Position numbers and translations under genes: made by a program. This document shows, piece after piece, positions 13,456-25,145 of a stretch of DNA of 64,000 nucleotides (within the stretch, counting starts at the first letter, position 1; each line of letters starts with the position of its first letter). The stretch comes from Girardinichthys multiradiatus (Eukaryota; Chordata; Actinopteri; Cyprinodontiformes; Goodeidae): NCBI RefSeq assembly GCF_021462225.1, contig NC_061808.1, forward strand, positions 19,071,119-19,135,118, written 5' to 3'. The notes below the pieces were generated by a model, which saw nothing but the letters and a program-made list of their open reading frames with translations, made no database searches and was not told the origin of the DNA.

Positions 13456-15856
13456 AATTAAAGGTAAACAACTGTTTGAAGCACAAGACATCCACATGCT
13501 GGAAGTTGTGATGCAGCATGATGGTGCTGGTGCTTTTATGTGAATAAATATCTACACTTTTGGATTTTTCTCTGGTTCTCTTATCTTAGCATAAATTAAA
13601 TACTTGTTAGAAATGTTTAAAGCAACCAACAGGTTGCTTTAAAAGTTCATAACTAGTATTTGTATCCTTAATAACTGAATACACACCTGGCCAAGTCCAT
13701 TTTCTGTGGACCTTTTTTGGGAAGGCTGAAAGAAAGGGTCAGAGTGGTCAAAGTGGAGGATGGGTGAGAAGGGGTGGGTGAGAATATCTGCCCCAGCTTT
13801 CACAAAGGAGACTGTTTTAATGCTCAGTATGTCCTTGTTAAAATAACACTGAAAAGCTTTTTCTCCAATTAGCAAAGTGCCATGTTCTTACGTTTCACAA
13901 TCTAAATGTATTAACTACCAAATTATTAATACAAAAAGAAAGGTGACCTGTTAAGTAAGGCCATAATTATGAAAATTGTGTCATTAAGAAACTCTACAAC
14001 ACATAGTATAAAGGAAAATGTATAAGGGATAAAATAATAGAAATAAAAAAATCAATGCCAAATTGAACTTCGTAAGGTGCTGTGCACATGGGAACAGTGA
14101 GGGGTAAATACCAAATGTATTTTTTTTTTTGCTGCAGCATTGTTTCAGGAGCCTTTTTGGAGAACAATAATGCCCTAGCCCCATTTTTAACCCAACCCGT
14201 GGCAGCATCACACATCAGGCACAGATCTGGCACAGTTACTATAGCACATAAATTCTCAGACTGTTGCCACTGGTGGGTTTGGACTTGGTCTTCCAAGCAT
14301 TTACTAGATATATGCAAAGCAAATGAACCACTGCAGGCTCAACTGTGATGTAAAGCTAATGAGAACAACAAGGTAAAACAGACGAGTTGTTCAAGGAAAG
14401 TGATTACGGCTTCAATCAAAATGAATCAAAATAAAGGTGCAATGCCAAACATTCAGTGAATGCCTAGTAGAAAGTACAGTGAATGAGTAAACAAGGAAAA
14501 GTTATTTGTGGCTACTTATGCTCCAGTTCATGTACTTCCAAAGTTGTAATTTGGGTCTGTGAATGACATCCTTGCTAATTGTTATGCTCTCTGACTGACT
14601 ATGTAATAACACATTTTCTTGCAAAACATGACATTCTCAAACAAGGTTATACAGTACGTTAAATGGCAAGTGATTTAATTAGATACAAACCAGTCCAAAT
14701 AAATAGCTTATCACTGCAGTAAAGCTACAGTTTAAACACATGGTGACCATGTTAGAGTTAGTGGTCTGGGCTGGTGAGAAATGTCCACCAAGGAGTTCTG
14801 ACATCAAGAAACCTTTTTATGTTTGATTTTCCAACTTTTGCAATTGAGACCTCTGGGTACAAAAAATCCACACATCAATCAAACATGCACTACCAGTGTA
14901 TAAGATTGTTACCTTTATTTTATTTTTATTTATTTTTTGTTTTTGCATGTTATTTATTTATTATGAAAAAATACAGAAACGTGAAAATGTTTGAGCAACT
15001 GTTTTAAAATCCGTCATAGAGGTCCATGTAAACCATTGTAAGTATGTGTTATTAAAAGTTTGGGTTGTTCCTGTGTGAATAAGGACATTTCTAAATTGGA
15101 TGCTGTGCTTTTAAGGAACCTTTTAGACAAATGGTTAAATCATTTTTGAAAGACTCTGGTCCAAATAATTTGTTTTTTATGCTGCGAACAAGAATTGTGT
15201 GGGTGCACATTGTCAACCGTCCACTCACTCGCTCCTATCCAGTTCAATTCTTCTCTGTGTGCACTCAGGTGTAATAGGATTTTTGGAGACCCGTGTCAGA
15301 TGAGATGAGCTACTTTCCTGCCTTAACTGCATGCTTCAGCGAGGTGGAGGAGTTAACATGCTCGTAAAAGACATGCTTGTGTTTGTTTTTAGGGGTTAGG
15401 GGGTGCAAGCTACTCTGCCAAACAGCTAATCTTTTTATTTTTGTATCACAAGCATGTCTGACAAAAGTTCCGGGACTACTGTATGAGCTGCTCTCCAGGA
15501 TACTTCTTCCCCTTCAGAGATGTCCCAGAATTTTAAAGACTCGATTGGCCTCTAAAGTGTTGGTAGGCAGGTGCTGTGTGGTAGATTAAAAAAAGAAAAC
15601 AACGATAAATCATTGAAGGAAGAGGCATGGATGGAAATAGAGTTGGAGTTGCTCTTGTTTCTAAGGTAACTGTCGATGGGGAGGTACCACTGGTGGAAAC
15701 GGAGAGAAAACAAACCTCCCCGCTCCGATGGCAACAGCACAGCAATTGGTTCTCGTTTCCTGTGAGGACAGGAAGAAAAAAACCATAACAAGGTCCCCCA
15801 GTAGCCCTGGAGAGGCAGTTCGATGTTGCATCAGAAAGCAAGAGGCAGGGCAAAAT

Positions 15857-15857
<1 letters not shown>
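13456..15857. other. Non-coding DNA
   Basis: AT-rich with short homopolymers. GC content rises after 15380 toward the promoter-like segment at 16 kb, and 15725-15735 holds a GATGGCAAC half-site resembling an RFX X-box. No gene is supported. Confidence 0.35.
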
Positions 15858-15913
<56 letters not shown>

Positions 15914-15917
15914 CACA
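15858..15917. repeat. (CA)n microsatellite
   Basis: About 29 CA units with one interruption (CACGCAC). The poly-CV and poly-HT open frames across it are translation artefacts. Confidence 0.97.
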
Positions 15918-16037
15918 ATCACATGCTCCACTTCACTGTGTAGCTGCCCCTCCTACTCAGTAGCTCTCCCACTCTCCCGCCAAAACATCTACAGCACGTG
16001 AAACCTGCCTAGAAACCGAAGTGAAACTTCCGCCTTC

Positions 16038-16430
16038 CTCTGATTGGTCGAGCTCCCTAGCAACCGTGTATGCCTCGCCAGCCAGTCAGGCGCATCGAGA
16101 GAGGCACACTGACCCAATGAAACAGATTATTCAGAGGCGCAGGCAGGCACACTGACCTGGTAACAGTCAGAAGAAGAAGTCAGGGAGATGCTGCAGGGGG
16201 AGAAGAAAAGTGCCCTGCGATTGGCCAGCAGATTTTCTTTTTCTTCCCATTGGTTCAGAGTCTACCTCTTTGCAGTCATTCATATATTTCTCTGGCTGCA
16301 TCAGCAGCAGCTCTGATGATTCCTTCACCCTAAGCCACTTGGTTCAACTTCCAGAGTGGCCACCCTGCCCTCAAGCAAATCCACCGTCGAAGGTCAACGC
16401 AAAGACTGCGGTACTGAAAAGGGATTGGTT
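16038..16430. promoter_or_regulatory. CCAAT-box cluster, candidate promoter
   Basis: Five CCAAT boxes in either orientation fall within about 390 bp: ATTGG at 16043-16047, CCAAT at 16114-16118, ATTGG at 16220-16224, 16249-16253 and 16424-16428. A CCCTAGCAAC half-site (16055-16064) resembles an RFX X-box. The 13-mer AGGCACACTGACC occurs at about 16103 and again at about 16145. The segment is GC-richer than its surroundings and lies just right of a CA microsatellite. Such clusters usually mark NF-Y-bound promoters. No matching exon or strand could be assigned. Confidence 0.4.
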
Positions 16431-16559
16431 CAGACACCCAGGAGCACAACAAGATCCTAGTAACAAGTCTACCTCATCATGTCAGAGCAGGATTAAAGTC
16501 TGTGAGCAACAGATTGCCGAACAACACATGTGCTCCTCCTGTTGTCGCAGCTGATATGC

Positions 16560-18747
16560 TTGTTTTTGTCTCGTTTGTGATGAACAAGAGCCAGTAAAAA
16601 ACGTAATTGGCTTCTAGCTTAAAACTGCAGACAGTGACAGGGCTGTTCTCCAAGCAAGCTGCACAGCACACATTAGCAAATAAGTTACTTTGATTAGAAA
16701 AAAAAAACTTTAAGACAGCTTGGACTAGGCTTGCTAAACATTTTTAAACATTCCAAACTGCTTGTCCCAGTGGAGAGGGGAATTAATGTCAATACCCCCC
16801 AGGATCAGGAGTTCACTTTGAATAGCTAACGAGATGGGGGGTGGGTGGCGCAGGTTTCAAATAGTTCTGCGAATCGAGCATGCCATGCATACAGCTTAAT
16901 TTAATATAACTGCGGGCCAAAACTTGCTCAGGCAGGAACATTATACCAAGATGATTAATAAAAACAACATTAGCATCCAGCAGAGAAATTGCTCAAAGCA
17001 CCCACACAAATTAGCTTTTGAGGGTTGTGGATAATGCAATCTTTAAAAGAGAATTTTAAAGTTGTTTTTCATAAATAAACACTTCAGTTAGTTGCTTCTT
17101 CAAGACACCATTTTTATTTAGAATTATTTGCAGCTGATACAGTAGGTGCTTTCATGCTCTTTATCAGTGCTACAATAGACAGAACAGGGAAACCACATTT
17201 TGCATATTTCATACCGTTGTTATTCATGAATGTAAGAGAGTGGAAGAAACCTAACAAACTCAGAGGCTTTGTTGCACTAATTTGACAGTTTGCCTGGTGT
17301 AGCTTCTTGGAAGAACTGCAGTGAGAATAAAGATCACAGGATGTGCTGAATTTAAACACAAAGCACAGCTTCTGTCTGGACACACCCTTAATCTGCACCA
17401 CTGTGCTATCTAGTTGAAGTTAACTAACATGCATCTGAAGAAAAAGAGGCCAAGATCTAGACCTAAAGTCCACATCTTTGAAAATATGTTTTTTAATTAT
17501 TTTCCTAGGAGCAAGATATAAAATAATACGTTGTATGGCACTGATTACACAATAGGAAACAGACCAACATTAAAAGGTCCAATATTGTTTTTTTAACATA
17601 CTAATTTAGAAATCGTGAAAACAGTAGTTGTCACTGTTAAACTATAAGAGTTCAGCTACTTACTAATAGGCTTGAGCCAGTATGGGATTCTGATTGTACG
17701 ATAACTGTGATAAAAATCCATGGTTCTGACCCAAAACAAAATAATTATAACACAAATAAATTAATTACAAATCATGCAACATCTAAGCTTTTATTGCCTT
17801 TTACCTTCTTGAAAAGTAATGTTGCGAGCTTGACAAGATGATGTTGGCCACCTAATTAGCAATGCTAACAGCTTCCATACCAAGCCTGCAGTATGCTGTT
17901 TATTGTACTGGTAAATATGTTGATGCCCATAGTTGCAATTGTTTCAAATCTGTGTTACCCTACAAAAACAGATGCGTGGCACCGCTTTGGTGGCCAAAGT
18001 TTTTGCTGTCAGTATTTTGCAAAAAAATAAAAATTCTCACCAAAAGCCATCATGCACAGCTAATTAACGGCTCTCACCAATAATCAAATTAGCAACATTG
18101 TGATTTTAAAATGTATTTGTAAGTATGTTGGATCTCTGTAAAAATAATTTAAACTGTAGGAAGAACTGTGGTATTATACTTACAGTGCTGTAATAAAGCT
18201 TTGAAATAAATGAATGTTTTACACATGTAACACGATTTCACATTGCAAATTTAAGAAATGTTCAACCTTTAATTTGAGTGAGTTTATTAAGTATGGAAAA
18301 AACCCCACATCAAGCAATAAATGTTTTTCGCAAAATCTACTAGACCACAGTTACCAGTGCCTACCTAATGATTTTTTGAAATGTAATCTTCTAAGTTGAT
18401 CAGAGTACAGAAACCTTAACTCAAAGTCTTCAAATTAGGAAAGACAAGAAAACATACCATTTAGGTCAGGAACGTGTGTTAACCTTAATAAGTCAAGAAA
18501 TGGGTACAAACGAATTGTTCGACTAAACTTCTCTGCAGTCAAATCAGCATTTACTTTTAAAAACAACAAGAAATGTAACAAACAACCTGGGATAAAAACA
18601 TAAATTTATCTTGGCACAATGTACAGGGAGGATGATAGTGAGTGAGTTAAAAAAAAGTCTCTAAACTAGAGAAATTAAATTAGGGAACTGCCATAAAGAG
18701 TGTCAGCTTAGTGTCACCAGGTCTCCTTACCAGTCATATTTTAGTTA
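16560..18747. other. Non-coding AT-rich DNA
   Basis: No supported gene. A stretch near 17665-17745 (GGCTTGAGCCAGTATGGGATTCTGATTGTACGATAACTG) has the look of a diverged DNA-transposon end, but I could not find its partner end. Confidence 0.35.
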
Positions 18748-18820
18748 AAAGGATCAAAGTGCAGAGTCTGACTGAGGTGAGAAAGAATATTTTAATAGTA
18801 AAATAATGAAAATCTACAAG
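18748..18820 (-). mobile_element. Possible split end of an LTR interrupted by a LINE
   Basis: Read on the minus strand this carries TAAAATATTC, CTCACCTCAGTC and CTCTGCACTTTGATCC, resembling the end of teleost Gypsy-type LTRs. The larger part of an LTR in the same orientation resumes beyond the LINE at about 21900. The assignment is tentative. Confidence 0.3.
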
Positions 18821-21800
18821 GTTTGTTCGTTCGTCGTCTTCCGCTTATCCAGGACCGGGTCGCGGGGGCAGCAGACTCAGCAGAGACGCCCAGACGTCCC
18901 TCTCTCCAGACACCTCCTCCAGCTCCTCCAGGGGGAGCCCAAGGCGTTCCCAGGCCACCCGAAAGACATAGTCCCTCCAGCGTGTCCTGGGCCGTCCCCT
19001 GGGCCTCCTCCCGGTGGGACGTGCCTGGAACACCTCCCGAGGAAGGCGTCCAGGAGGCATCCGGTATAGATGCCCGAGCCACCTCAACTGGCTCCTCTCG
19101 ATGTGGAGGAGCAGCGGCTCTACTCCGAGCTCCTCGCGGATGGCCGAGCTCCTCACCCTATCTCTAAGGGAGTGCCCGGCCACCCTACGGAGGAAGCTCA
19201 TTTCAGCCGCTTGTATCCGTGATCTCGTTCTTTCGGTCATGACCCAACGTTCATGGCCATAGGTGAGGGTAGGAACGTAGACCGACCAGTAAATTGAGAG
19301 CCTTGCTTTTCGGCTCAGCTCTCTCTTCACCACAATGGACCGGCACAGCGCCCCCATTACTGTGGCAGCCGCACCGATCCGTCTGTCGATCTCCCGCTCC
19401 ATTCTTCCCTCACTCGTGAACAAGACCCCGAGATACTTAAACTCCTCCACTTGAGGCAGGAACTCCCCTCCAACCTGAAGAGGACAAGCCACCCTTTTCC
19501 GGTCGAGTACCATGGCCTTGGACGTGGAGGAGCTGATCCTCATCCCAGCCGCTTCACACTCGGCTGCGAACCGCCACAGCGCATGCTGTAGGTCTTGGCT
19601 AGAGGGGGCCAGCAGGACCACGTCATCCGCAAAAAGAAGAGACGAAATCCACTGGTCCCCAAACCAGACCCCCTCCGGCCCTTGGCTGCGTCTAGAAATC
19701 CTGTCCATAAAAGTTATGAACAGGACCGGCGACAAAGGGCAGCCCTGCCGGAGTCCAACATGCCCTGGGAACAGGTCCGACTTAGTGCCGGCAATGCGGA
19801 CCAAACTCCTGCTCCGCTCGTACAGGGACCGGATGGCCCCTAGTAAAGGGCACCCGATTCCATACTCCTGGAGCACCCCCCACAGGGCATCACGAGGGAC
19901 ACAGTCGAATGCCTTCTCCAGGTCCACAAAACACATGTGAACCGGTTGGGCAAACTCCCATGAACCCTCAAGCACCCTGTAGAGGGTATAGAGCTGGTCC
20001 AGTGTTCCACGGCTGGGACGAAAACTACACTGTTCCTCCTGAAGCCGAGGTTCGACTATCAGTCGGACTCTCCTCTCCAATACCCTGGCGCAGGTCTTAC
20101 CAGGGAGGCTGAGGAGTGTGATCCCCCTGTAGTTGGAACACACCCTCCGGTCCCCCTTCTTATAAAGGGGGACCACCACCCCAGTCTGCCAGTCCAGAGG
20201 CACTGTCCCCGACCGCCACGCAATGTTGAAGAGGCGTGTCAACCATGACAGCCCTACAACATCCAGACACTTGAGGTACTCAGGCCGAATCTCATCCACC
20301 CCCGAAGCCTTGCCACCGCGGAGCTTTTTAACCACCTCGGTGACTTCAGCCTGGGTGATGAAAGAGTCCAACCCCGAGTCCCCAGCCTCTGTTTCCACCA
20401 TGGAATGCGTGATGGCAGGATTGAGGAGATCCTCGAAGTACTCCTTCCACCGCCCGATAATATCCTCAGTCGAGGTCAGCAGTCTCCCGCCCCCACTATA
20501 AACAGTGTTGGCAAAGCACTGCTTCCCCCTCCTGAGGCGCTGGACGGTTTGCCAGAATCGCTTCGAGGCCAACCGGTAGTCCTTCTCCATGGCCTCACCG
20601 AACTCTTCCCAGGCCCGAGTTTTTGCCTCTGCCACAGCCCGGGCCGCAGCACGCTTTGCCTCACGGTACCCGTCAGCCGCCTCAGGAGTCCCACAAGCCA
20701 ACCACAGCCGATAGGACTCCTTCTTCAGCTTAACAGCATCCCTTACTGCCGGTGTCCACCACCGGGTTCTGGGATTGCCGTCACGACAGGCACCGCAGAC
20801 CTTACGGCCGCAGCTATGGGCAGCAGCATCGACAATAGATGCAGAGAACATGGTCCACTCGGACTCTATGTCTCCAACATCCCCCGGGATCTGGTCGAAG
20901 CTCTCCCGGAGGTGGGAGTTGAATACATCCCTGGCCGAGGGCTCCGCCAGGCGTTCCCAGCAGACCCTCACTATGCGCTTGGGCCTGCCAAGTCTGTCTG
21001 GCTTTCTCCTCCTCCAGCGGATCCAACTCACCACCAGGTGATGATCAGTGGACAGCTCAGCCCCTCTCTTCACCCGAGTGTCCAAAACATGCGGCCGATG
21101 GTCTGATGATACGACAACAAAGTCGATCATCGACCTCCTGCCTAGGGTGTCCTGGTGCCAAGTGCACTGATGGACACCATTATGTTTGAACATGGTGTTC
21201 GTTATGGACAATCCGTGACTAGCACAGAAGTCCAACAACAAAACACCACTCGGATTCAGATCGGGGAGGCCATTCCTCCCGATCACGCCTCTCCAGGTGT
21301 CACTGTCGTTCCCCACGTGGGCGTTGAAGTCCCCCAGCAGAATAATGGAGTCCCCGGGAGGGGCACTATCCAGCACCCCCGACAGGGACGCCAAGAAGGC
21401 AGGGTACTCTGCACTACCACTCGGCCCGTAGGCTGAAACGATAGTCAGAGACCTCTCCCCAACCCGAAGGCGCAGGGATACAACCCTCTCATCCACTGGG
21501 GTAAACCCCAACACGAGACGGCTGAGCTGGGGGGCAACAAGCAAACCCACCCCAGCCCCGTGGGCCACTCCAGAGTAGAAGAGAGTCCAACCCCTCTCAA
21601 GGAGATGGGTTCCAGAGCCCACGCTGTGCGTGGAGGCGAGTCCGACTATTTCTAGTCGATATCTCTCGACCTCCCGCACAAGCTCAGGCTCCTTCCCCCC
21701 CAGCGAGGTGACATTCCACGTCCCTAGAGCCAGCCTAAGCATCCGGGGATCGGGCCACTGAGGTCTCCACCTTCGTCCGCCACCCAATCCTCTTTGCACC

Positions 21801-21899
21801 GGTCCCTCACGGTTCCCCCTGCAACATAGCCTCTAGGATCATTTGAGCACTCAAACCCCTCCACCACGTTAAGGTGACGGTTCAAGGAGGGGAACCTCC
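18821..21899 (-). mobile_element. Non-LTR retrotransposon (LINE), nearly intact
   Basis: The element reads on the minus strand. It ends at its 3' side with a short tandem tail (GACGAACGAACAAAC, complement near 18821-18836) instead of poly(A). It carries one long ORF (18845-21799) and about 100 bp of 5' leader including CCTTAACGTGGTGGAGG, which recurs in this fish LINE family. It is clearly GC-richer than the AT-rich host flanks. The 5' end is fixed only to within tens of bases; a short ATGAAAA occurs at both edges and may be the target duplication. The clade is probably in the RTE/I-like group, but I cannot place it exactly. Confidence 0.88.
18845..21799 (-). CDS. LINE endonuclease/reverse transcriptase, 984 aa, uninterrupted
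   Basis: The protein copies element RNA into DNA at a nicked target site. Residues 1 to about 270 form an apurinic-type endonuclease: GTWNVTSL near residue 26, [10 protein letters not shown] near 155 and STDHHLVV near 247, the last carrying the catalytic Asp-His pair. The reverse transcriptase follows, with [12 protein letters not shown] near residue 685 and the catalytic FADD box near 723. The C-terminal part has the Trp/Arg-rich [19 protein letters not shown] and [15 protein letters not shown] segments common in these LINEs. There is no stop or frameshift in 984 codons. The methionine used is the first in frame; the true start could lie elsewhere in the truncated leader. No upstream ORF1 was found. 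The long opposite-strand open frames here are shadows of its GC-rich codons. Confidence 0.92.
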   Translation of the reverse strand: MQRGLGGGRRWRPQWPDPRMLRLALGTWNVTSLGGKEPELVREVERYRLEIVGLASTHSVGSGTHLLERGWTLFYSGVAHGAGVGLLVAPQLSRLVLGFTPVDERVVSLRLRVGERSLTIVSAYGPSGSAEYPAFLASLSGVLDSAPPGDSIILLGDFNAHVGNDSDTWRGVIGRNGLPDLNPSGVLLLDFCASHGLSITNTMFKHNGVHQCTWHQDTLGRRSMIDFVVVSSDHRPHVLDTRVKRGAELSTDHHLVVSWIRWRRRKPDRLGRPKRIVRVCWERLAEPSARDVFNSHLRESFDQIPGDVGDIESEWTMFSASIVDAAAHSCGRKVCGACRDGNPRTRWWTPAVRDAVKLKKESYRLWLACGTPEAADGYREAKRAAARAVAEAKTRAWEEFGEAMEKDYRLASKRFWQTVQRLRRGKQCFANTVYSGGGRLLTSTEDIIGRWKEYFEDLLNPAITHSMVETEAGDSGLDSFITQAEVTEVVKKLRGGKASGVDEIRPEYLKCLDVVGLSWLTRLFNIAWRSGTVPLDWQTGVVVPLYKKGDRRVCSNYRGITLLSLPGKTCARVLERRVRLIVEPRLQEEQCSFRPSRGTLDQLYTLYRVLEGSWEFAQPVHMCFVDLEKAFDCVPRDALWGVLQEYGIGCPLLGAIRSLYERSRSLVRIAGTKSDLFPGHVGLRQGCPLSPVLFITFMDRISRRSQGPEGVWFGDQWISSLLFADDVVLLAPSSQDLQHALWRFAAECEAAGMRISSSTSKAMVLDRKRVACPLQVGGEFLPQVEEFKYLGVLFTSEGRMEREIDRRIGAAATVMGALCRSIVVKRELSRKARLSIYWSVYVPTLTYGHERWVMTERTRSRIQAAEMSFLRRVAGHSLRDRVRSSAIREELGVEPLLLHIERSQLRWLGHLYRMPPGRLPREVFQARPTGRRPRGRPRTRWRDYVFRVAWERLGLPLEELEEVSGERDVWASLLSLLPPRPGPG

Positions 21900-22135
21900 A
21901 AGGTGTATATGAAAAACGCAAAACCTGTAAAACCCGCAAATTTATACATGGTATTGGAGAAACAGTAAACATGAAGACAACGGAAGTATCGAACAGAGAG
22001 CAATGAGAAAAACAGAGTTTATATACTGAAGTAGGTTGGAAGAAATAACAGGTTAACCAGCAGAGCTAATCAGAGGCAATAAGTTGCAGCTGAGGCAGAG
22101 AGAAAGCAGAGCAGCTGGAGGAAGGAAAGTAGTTA

Positions 22136-22143
22136 GCCAGAGC
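22136..22143. repeat. Left target-site duplication of the hAT element
   Basis: GCCAGAGC here against GCTAGAGC at 22963-22970, seven of eight bases identical. An 8-bp duplication is characteristic of hAT insertion. Confidence 0.7.
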
Positions 22144-22962
22144 TAGGGTGACCAGATATCAAAAAACCGAATGTGGGACATCAAAGATGTTTATGAGGGA
22201 CATTGTGGGACATGTTACCAACACTATGATGATGTCATAAATTTTTATTTAACAAAGACCTCACATTACATTCATCAATCTCTGCTTTGCCTGTTAGTGC
22301 ACAACAATGAATTGGCACAAGTTTGAAAAAAAACTTTACAAGCTTTTAAAGTTTAACACTGGTAATCTCAGCTGCTGTTAGCTACCTTGTCTGTCTGGCA
22401 ATCATCTCTGGGTTTGAGTAAAAATGAGTCCATACATCAGCATCATTAATCTGCAGCTATTTCAGCTGTGCATTTCTTGTGCGACTCACCTTTATAGTGT
22501 CTCTTCACATCACGCTCCCCTCGGTGTGAAATTTGCAAACTTAATTAAAATCCCTCGTAGATCACCTTTCACTGGCCTCACACAGTTATAAACCATTTTC
22601 CAGTCTTTGTTGGTGCTGCATTTTCTTTTCCGTTACATACTTTTCATTATATTCTGTATCGCCTACTGAGGACAAGAAAATCTTTTTCTTGTTCTGTTTT
22701 ATTTTACTATCATCGTGGCGTGCAGGTAGGTCATGACGTGGGACGTTGTTTTGTATTTTGATTGACAGCTGATGCGGCTCTGTGATGATGACCACAGCTC
22801 TGCTTTCTTTTCATTTCAGAAAAGCTCTAGTCGAATAGTTTTTTTGTCTTATCGGAAATTGTCCCAGCCAAATGCGGGACATTGTTTCTGTTTGAGGGAC
22901 ACTGGGACAGGTGTGAAAAATGCGGTGCAGTCCCGCACAAATTGGGACATCTGGTCATGCTA
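22144..22962. mobile_element. Non-autonomous hAT-like transposon, 819 bp
   Basis: The ends are short inverted repeats: TAGGGTGACCAGAT on the left and ATCTGGTCATGCTA on the right, whose complement is TAGCATGACCAGAT, with two mismatches. An 8-bp target duplication flanks it. Near the ends the motif GGGACA recurs at 22175, 22197, 22207, 22876, 22896, 22904 and 22944. All copies are on the plus strand, so they are direct and not mirrored between the ends. There is no transposase frame. It sits inside the minus-strand LTR and is therefore younger than that LTR. Confidence 0.8.
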
Positions 22963-23238
22963 GCTAGAGCATAGACAGAATTACAAAGAAACCCACGGGG
23001 AACCTAGGGGAAATTACATAACTGAGACCTAACAGAAAATAATAATAATAAATAAAAGATTACAAGAATAAACTAGGAAACTAAATACAAAGAATTACCT
23101 AGGAAAACACCTAACAAAATGATCACAGAGAAATAAACTTAGGAAAGCAAGACCTAAAGAACAAAATAAAAAGCAAAGAAAATGTACCAATACACACAAA
23201 AAAGAAAATCAAAAGTCAAACATTTCAGGATTATGACA

Positions 23239-23864
23239 ATGACACAAATTAAAAAATGACTTTTGTGCAGAACTTCATCAGGGGAGTAACTGCGCTGTAG
23301 TAATGTTGCTGTAAATAAGTGGAACAAGAGTCACTTTTGCATCTTTGAATTTCACTGCACTTGGTTAAAACTGGGGTTGTTATCTAAAAGTATTTTAATA
23401 TCGCCATTTTTACCACTTTGTAACATGTGAAGAAAACGAACTGAATAACCGCATTTTTGTTGCTTCTACAGCAAGCTGCTTTGGATAACTTATTGAGCTA
23501 TCAAGGGGTTTTGGGTGAGGCAATAATCAGCAGTGGCAACTTTTTAAGTAGATGATTTTGGAGAGTATGTTTTTAATCAAAGAAGAAAGATGGTTCAGGT
23601 TTCTGTGGGTCAAGATATTTTCCCACTTAACTTGTCAAGCAGGATGGACTATTTTCACCTGGCTCCACTCCAATGGTTAAATAGACAGATGGTGTAGCCA
23701 AAAGGTTTTTGACAGGAGCTTCCCAGATGGCTCTGTGTACCATGTCAGTAGACATTACAGTTAGCTGAATACATTTATGTACTCAGTATGCAAATGGAAC
23801 AAACACTAATTAAAGTGTTAAGCTAACTGTCTTCAGTTTAATATATGTGATATGTTCTTGTGTT
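23239..23864. other. Non-coding DNA
   Basis: No gene or recognisable element was found between the LTR and the next Tc1 remnant. Confidence 0.35.
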
Positions 23865-25145
23865 CAGTGCATTGCATAGGTGTTCATATCCCTATACAAC
23901 CTCATACAACCACAAATCTATTTTACTGGGATTTTATGTAATGACTTTTGTTTTTTTATGTTTTTTACAAGTAAGAATTTGAGTAGTGTGACAACTATTT
24001 GTATAAAGTCTAAACCTTAATTTAAGACTTTGTAGAACTACTTTTTATTACAAATACAACTGAAGATCTTGTCTATGTCTCTACCAGTTTTCCACATCTA
24101 GGGACTGAATGTTTTGCTCATTCTTCTTTGGAAAAAAGCTTAAGTTAAATCTAAATTGATGAAGAGCATCTGTGAACATTGATTTTCAAGTTTTGCCACA
24201 GACTCTCAGTTGGATTTAGGTCTGGACTTTGTGCCATTTTAAATCATCAAAATTTTTGAACCGTTGCATTGCAGCTGTATGTTCTCCTGCTAAAAGGTGA
24301 ACCTCAGCCCCAGTCTCAAATCTGCATGATACCAACACCACTATGTTTCAAAATGGGGATGTTGAATTCAGGGTAATATACAGTGGTAGTTTTCCACCAT
24401 GCATAGCATTTTGCATGTAGACCAATTCTGGTGTCATCAGACTGGATCACCTTCCACAAGTTTACTGTTTCCCCTACATGTCTTGAGCCAAACTGCCAAC
24501 AACAATTATTTATGATTTCTTTCAACAACAATTCTTTCTTGCAACTCATCAATGAACACCAACACATTGAATGCTTGACTTGTAGGTCTACTGTCGACAG
24601 GTTCTCCTACCTCGACTTTTGATCCTCATAGCTGCTCTGATTAATGCTCTCCTTGCATTGCCTGTCACTTTATGTGGATGGTCATTTCTTGCAGGTTTGC
24701 AGATGCGCCATACTATTTCTATTTTCGATTGATGGATTGAACAGTGCTTCATATGATGTTAAATGCCTGTGGTTTCACAACCTAACCAAGCCTCCAACTT
24801 TTACACAACTGTATCCATGACCTATCTGCTATATTTCTAGGTCTGCAGGATGCTGTTTCCTCTCTACATGTTCTCCTAAACATCAGAGGCTTTCACAGAA
24901 AAACATGCTTTAATACTGAAATTAAATTATCAAAGGGGGTAAAATACAAAAAAAGCAAAAAAACAAAAACAAAATAAAAAAAGAAAACCATGTTGCATTT
25001 TCTTTTTACTTCTCTTTTTATTCTCAAACTAAAGCACTTTTTTAGCCCACCACTTAAGACCCTCATAAAATTCACTGATGTTTGTGGTTGTGATGTGACA
25101 AAAAAAAATTCAAGAGGAGCGAAAGCCCTTGAATAAACTTTAACT
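23865..25145 (-). mobile_element. Decayed Tc1-like transposon
   Basis: Terminal-repeat style sequence (GTTCATATCCCTATACAACCTCATACAACC) opens it. Internal landmarks shared with the 9.3-kb copy follow: GACTCTCAGTTGGATTTAGGTCTGGACTT near 24205, and antisense transposase near 24400-24860, ending in the reverse complement of the N-terminal helix region around 24810-24850. It closes with TTTGTGGTTGTGATGTGAC near 25080. All frames are broken. Ends are approximate. Confidence 0.7.

Larger units (their letters stand above)
21900..23238 (-). mobile_element. LTR (Gypsy-like), split by a hAT element
   Basis: On the minus strand it begins at 23238 with TGTCATAATCCTG, typical of the start of teleost Gypsy-type LTRs. 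It continues through T-rich U3-like sequence. Past the hAT insertion it shows CTCTGATTAGCTCTGCTGG and a TATA-like AGTATATAAACTC (about 22020). It then meets the LINE 5' end near 21900. No internal protein of this LTR element is present beside it, so it is probably a solo LTR. The family is not identified. Confidence 0.5.

Noticed and set aside
15533..15943. Open frames encoding poly-Cys-Val or poly-His-Thr
   Set aside because: They are translations of the (CA)n microsatellite and have no independent coding evidence.
20405..21106. 233-codon plus-strand frame
   Set aside because: It is the antisense shadow of the GC-rich LINE ORF; motifs and codon pattern support only the minus strand.
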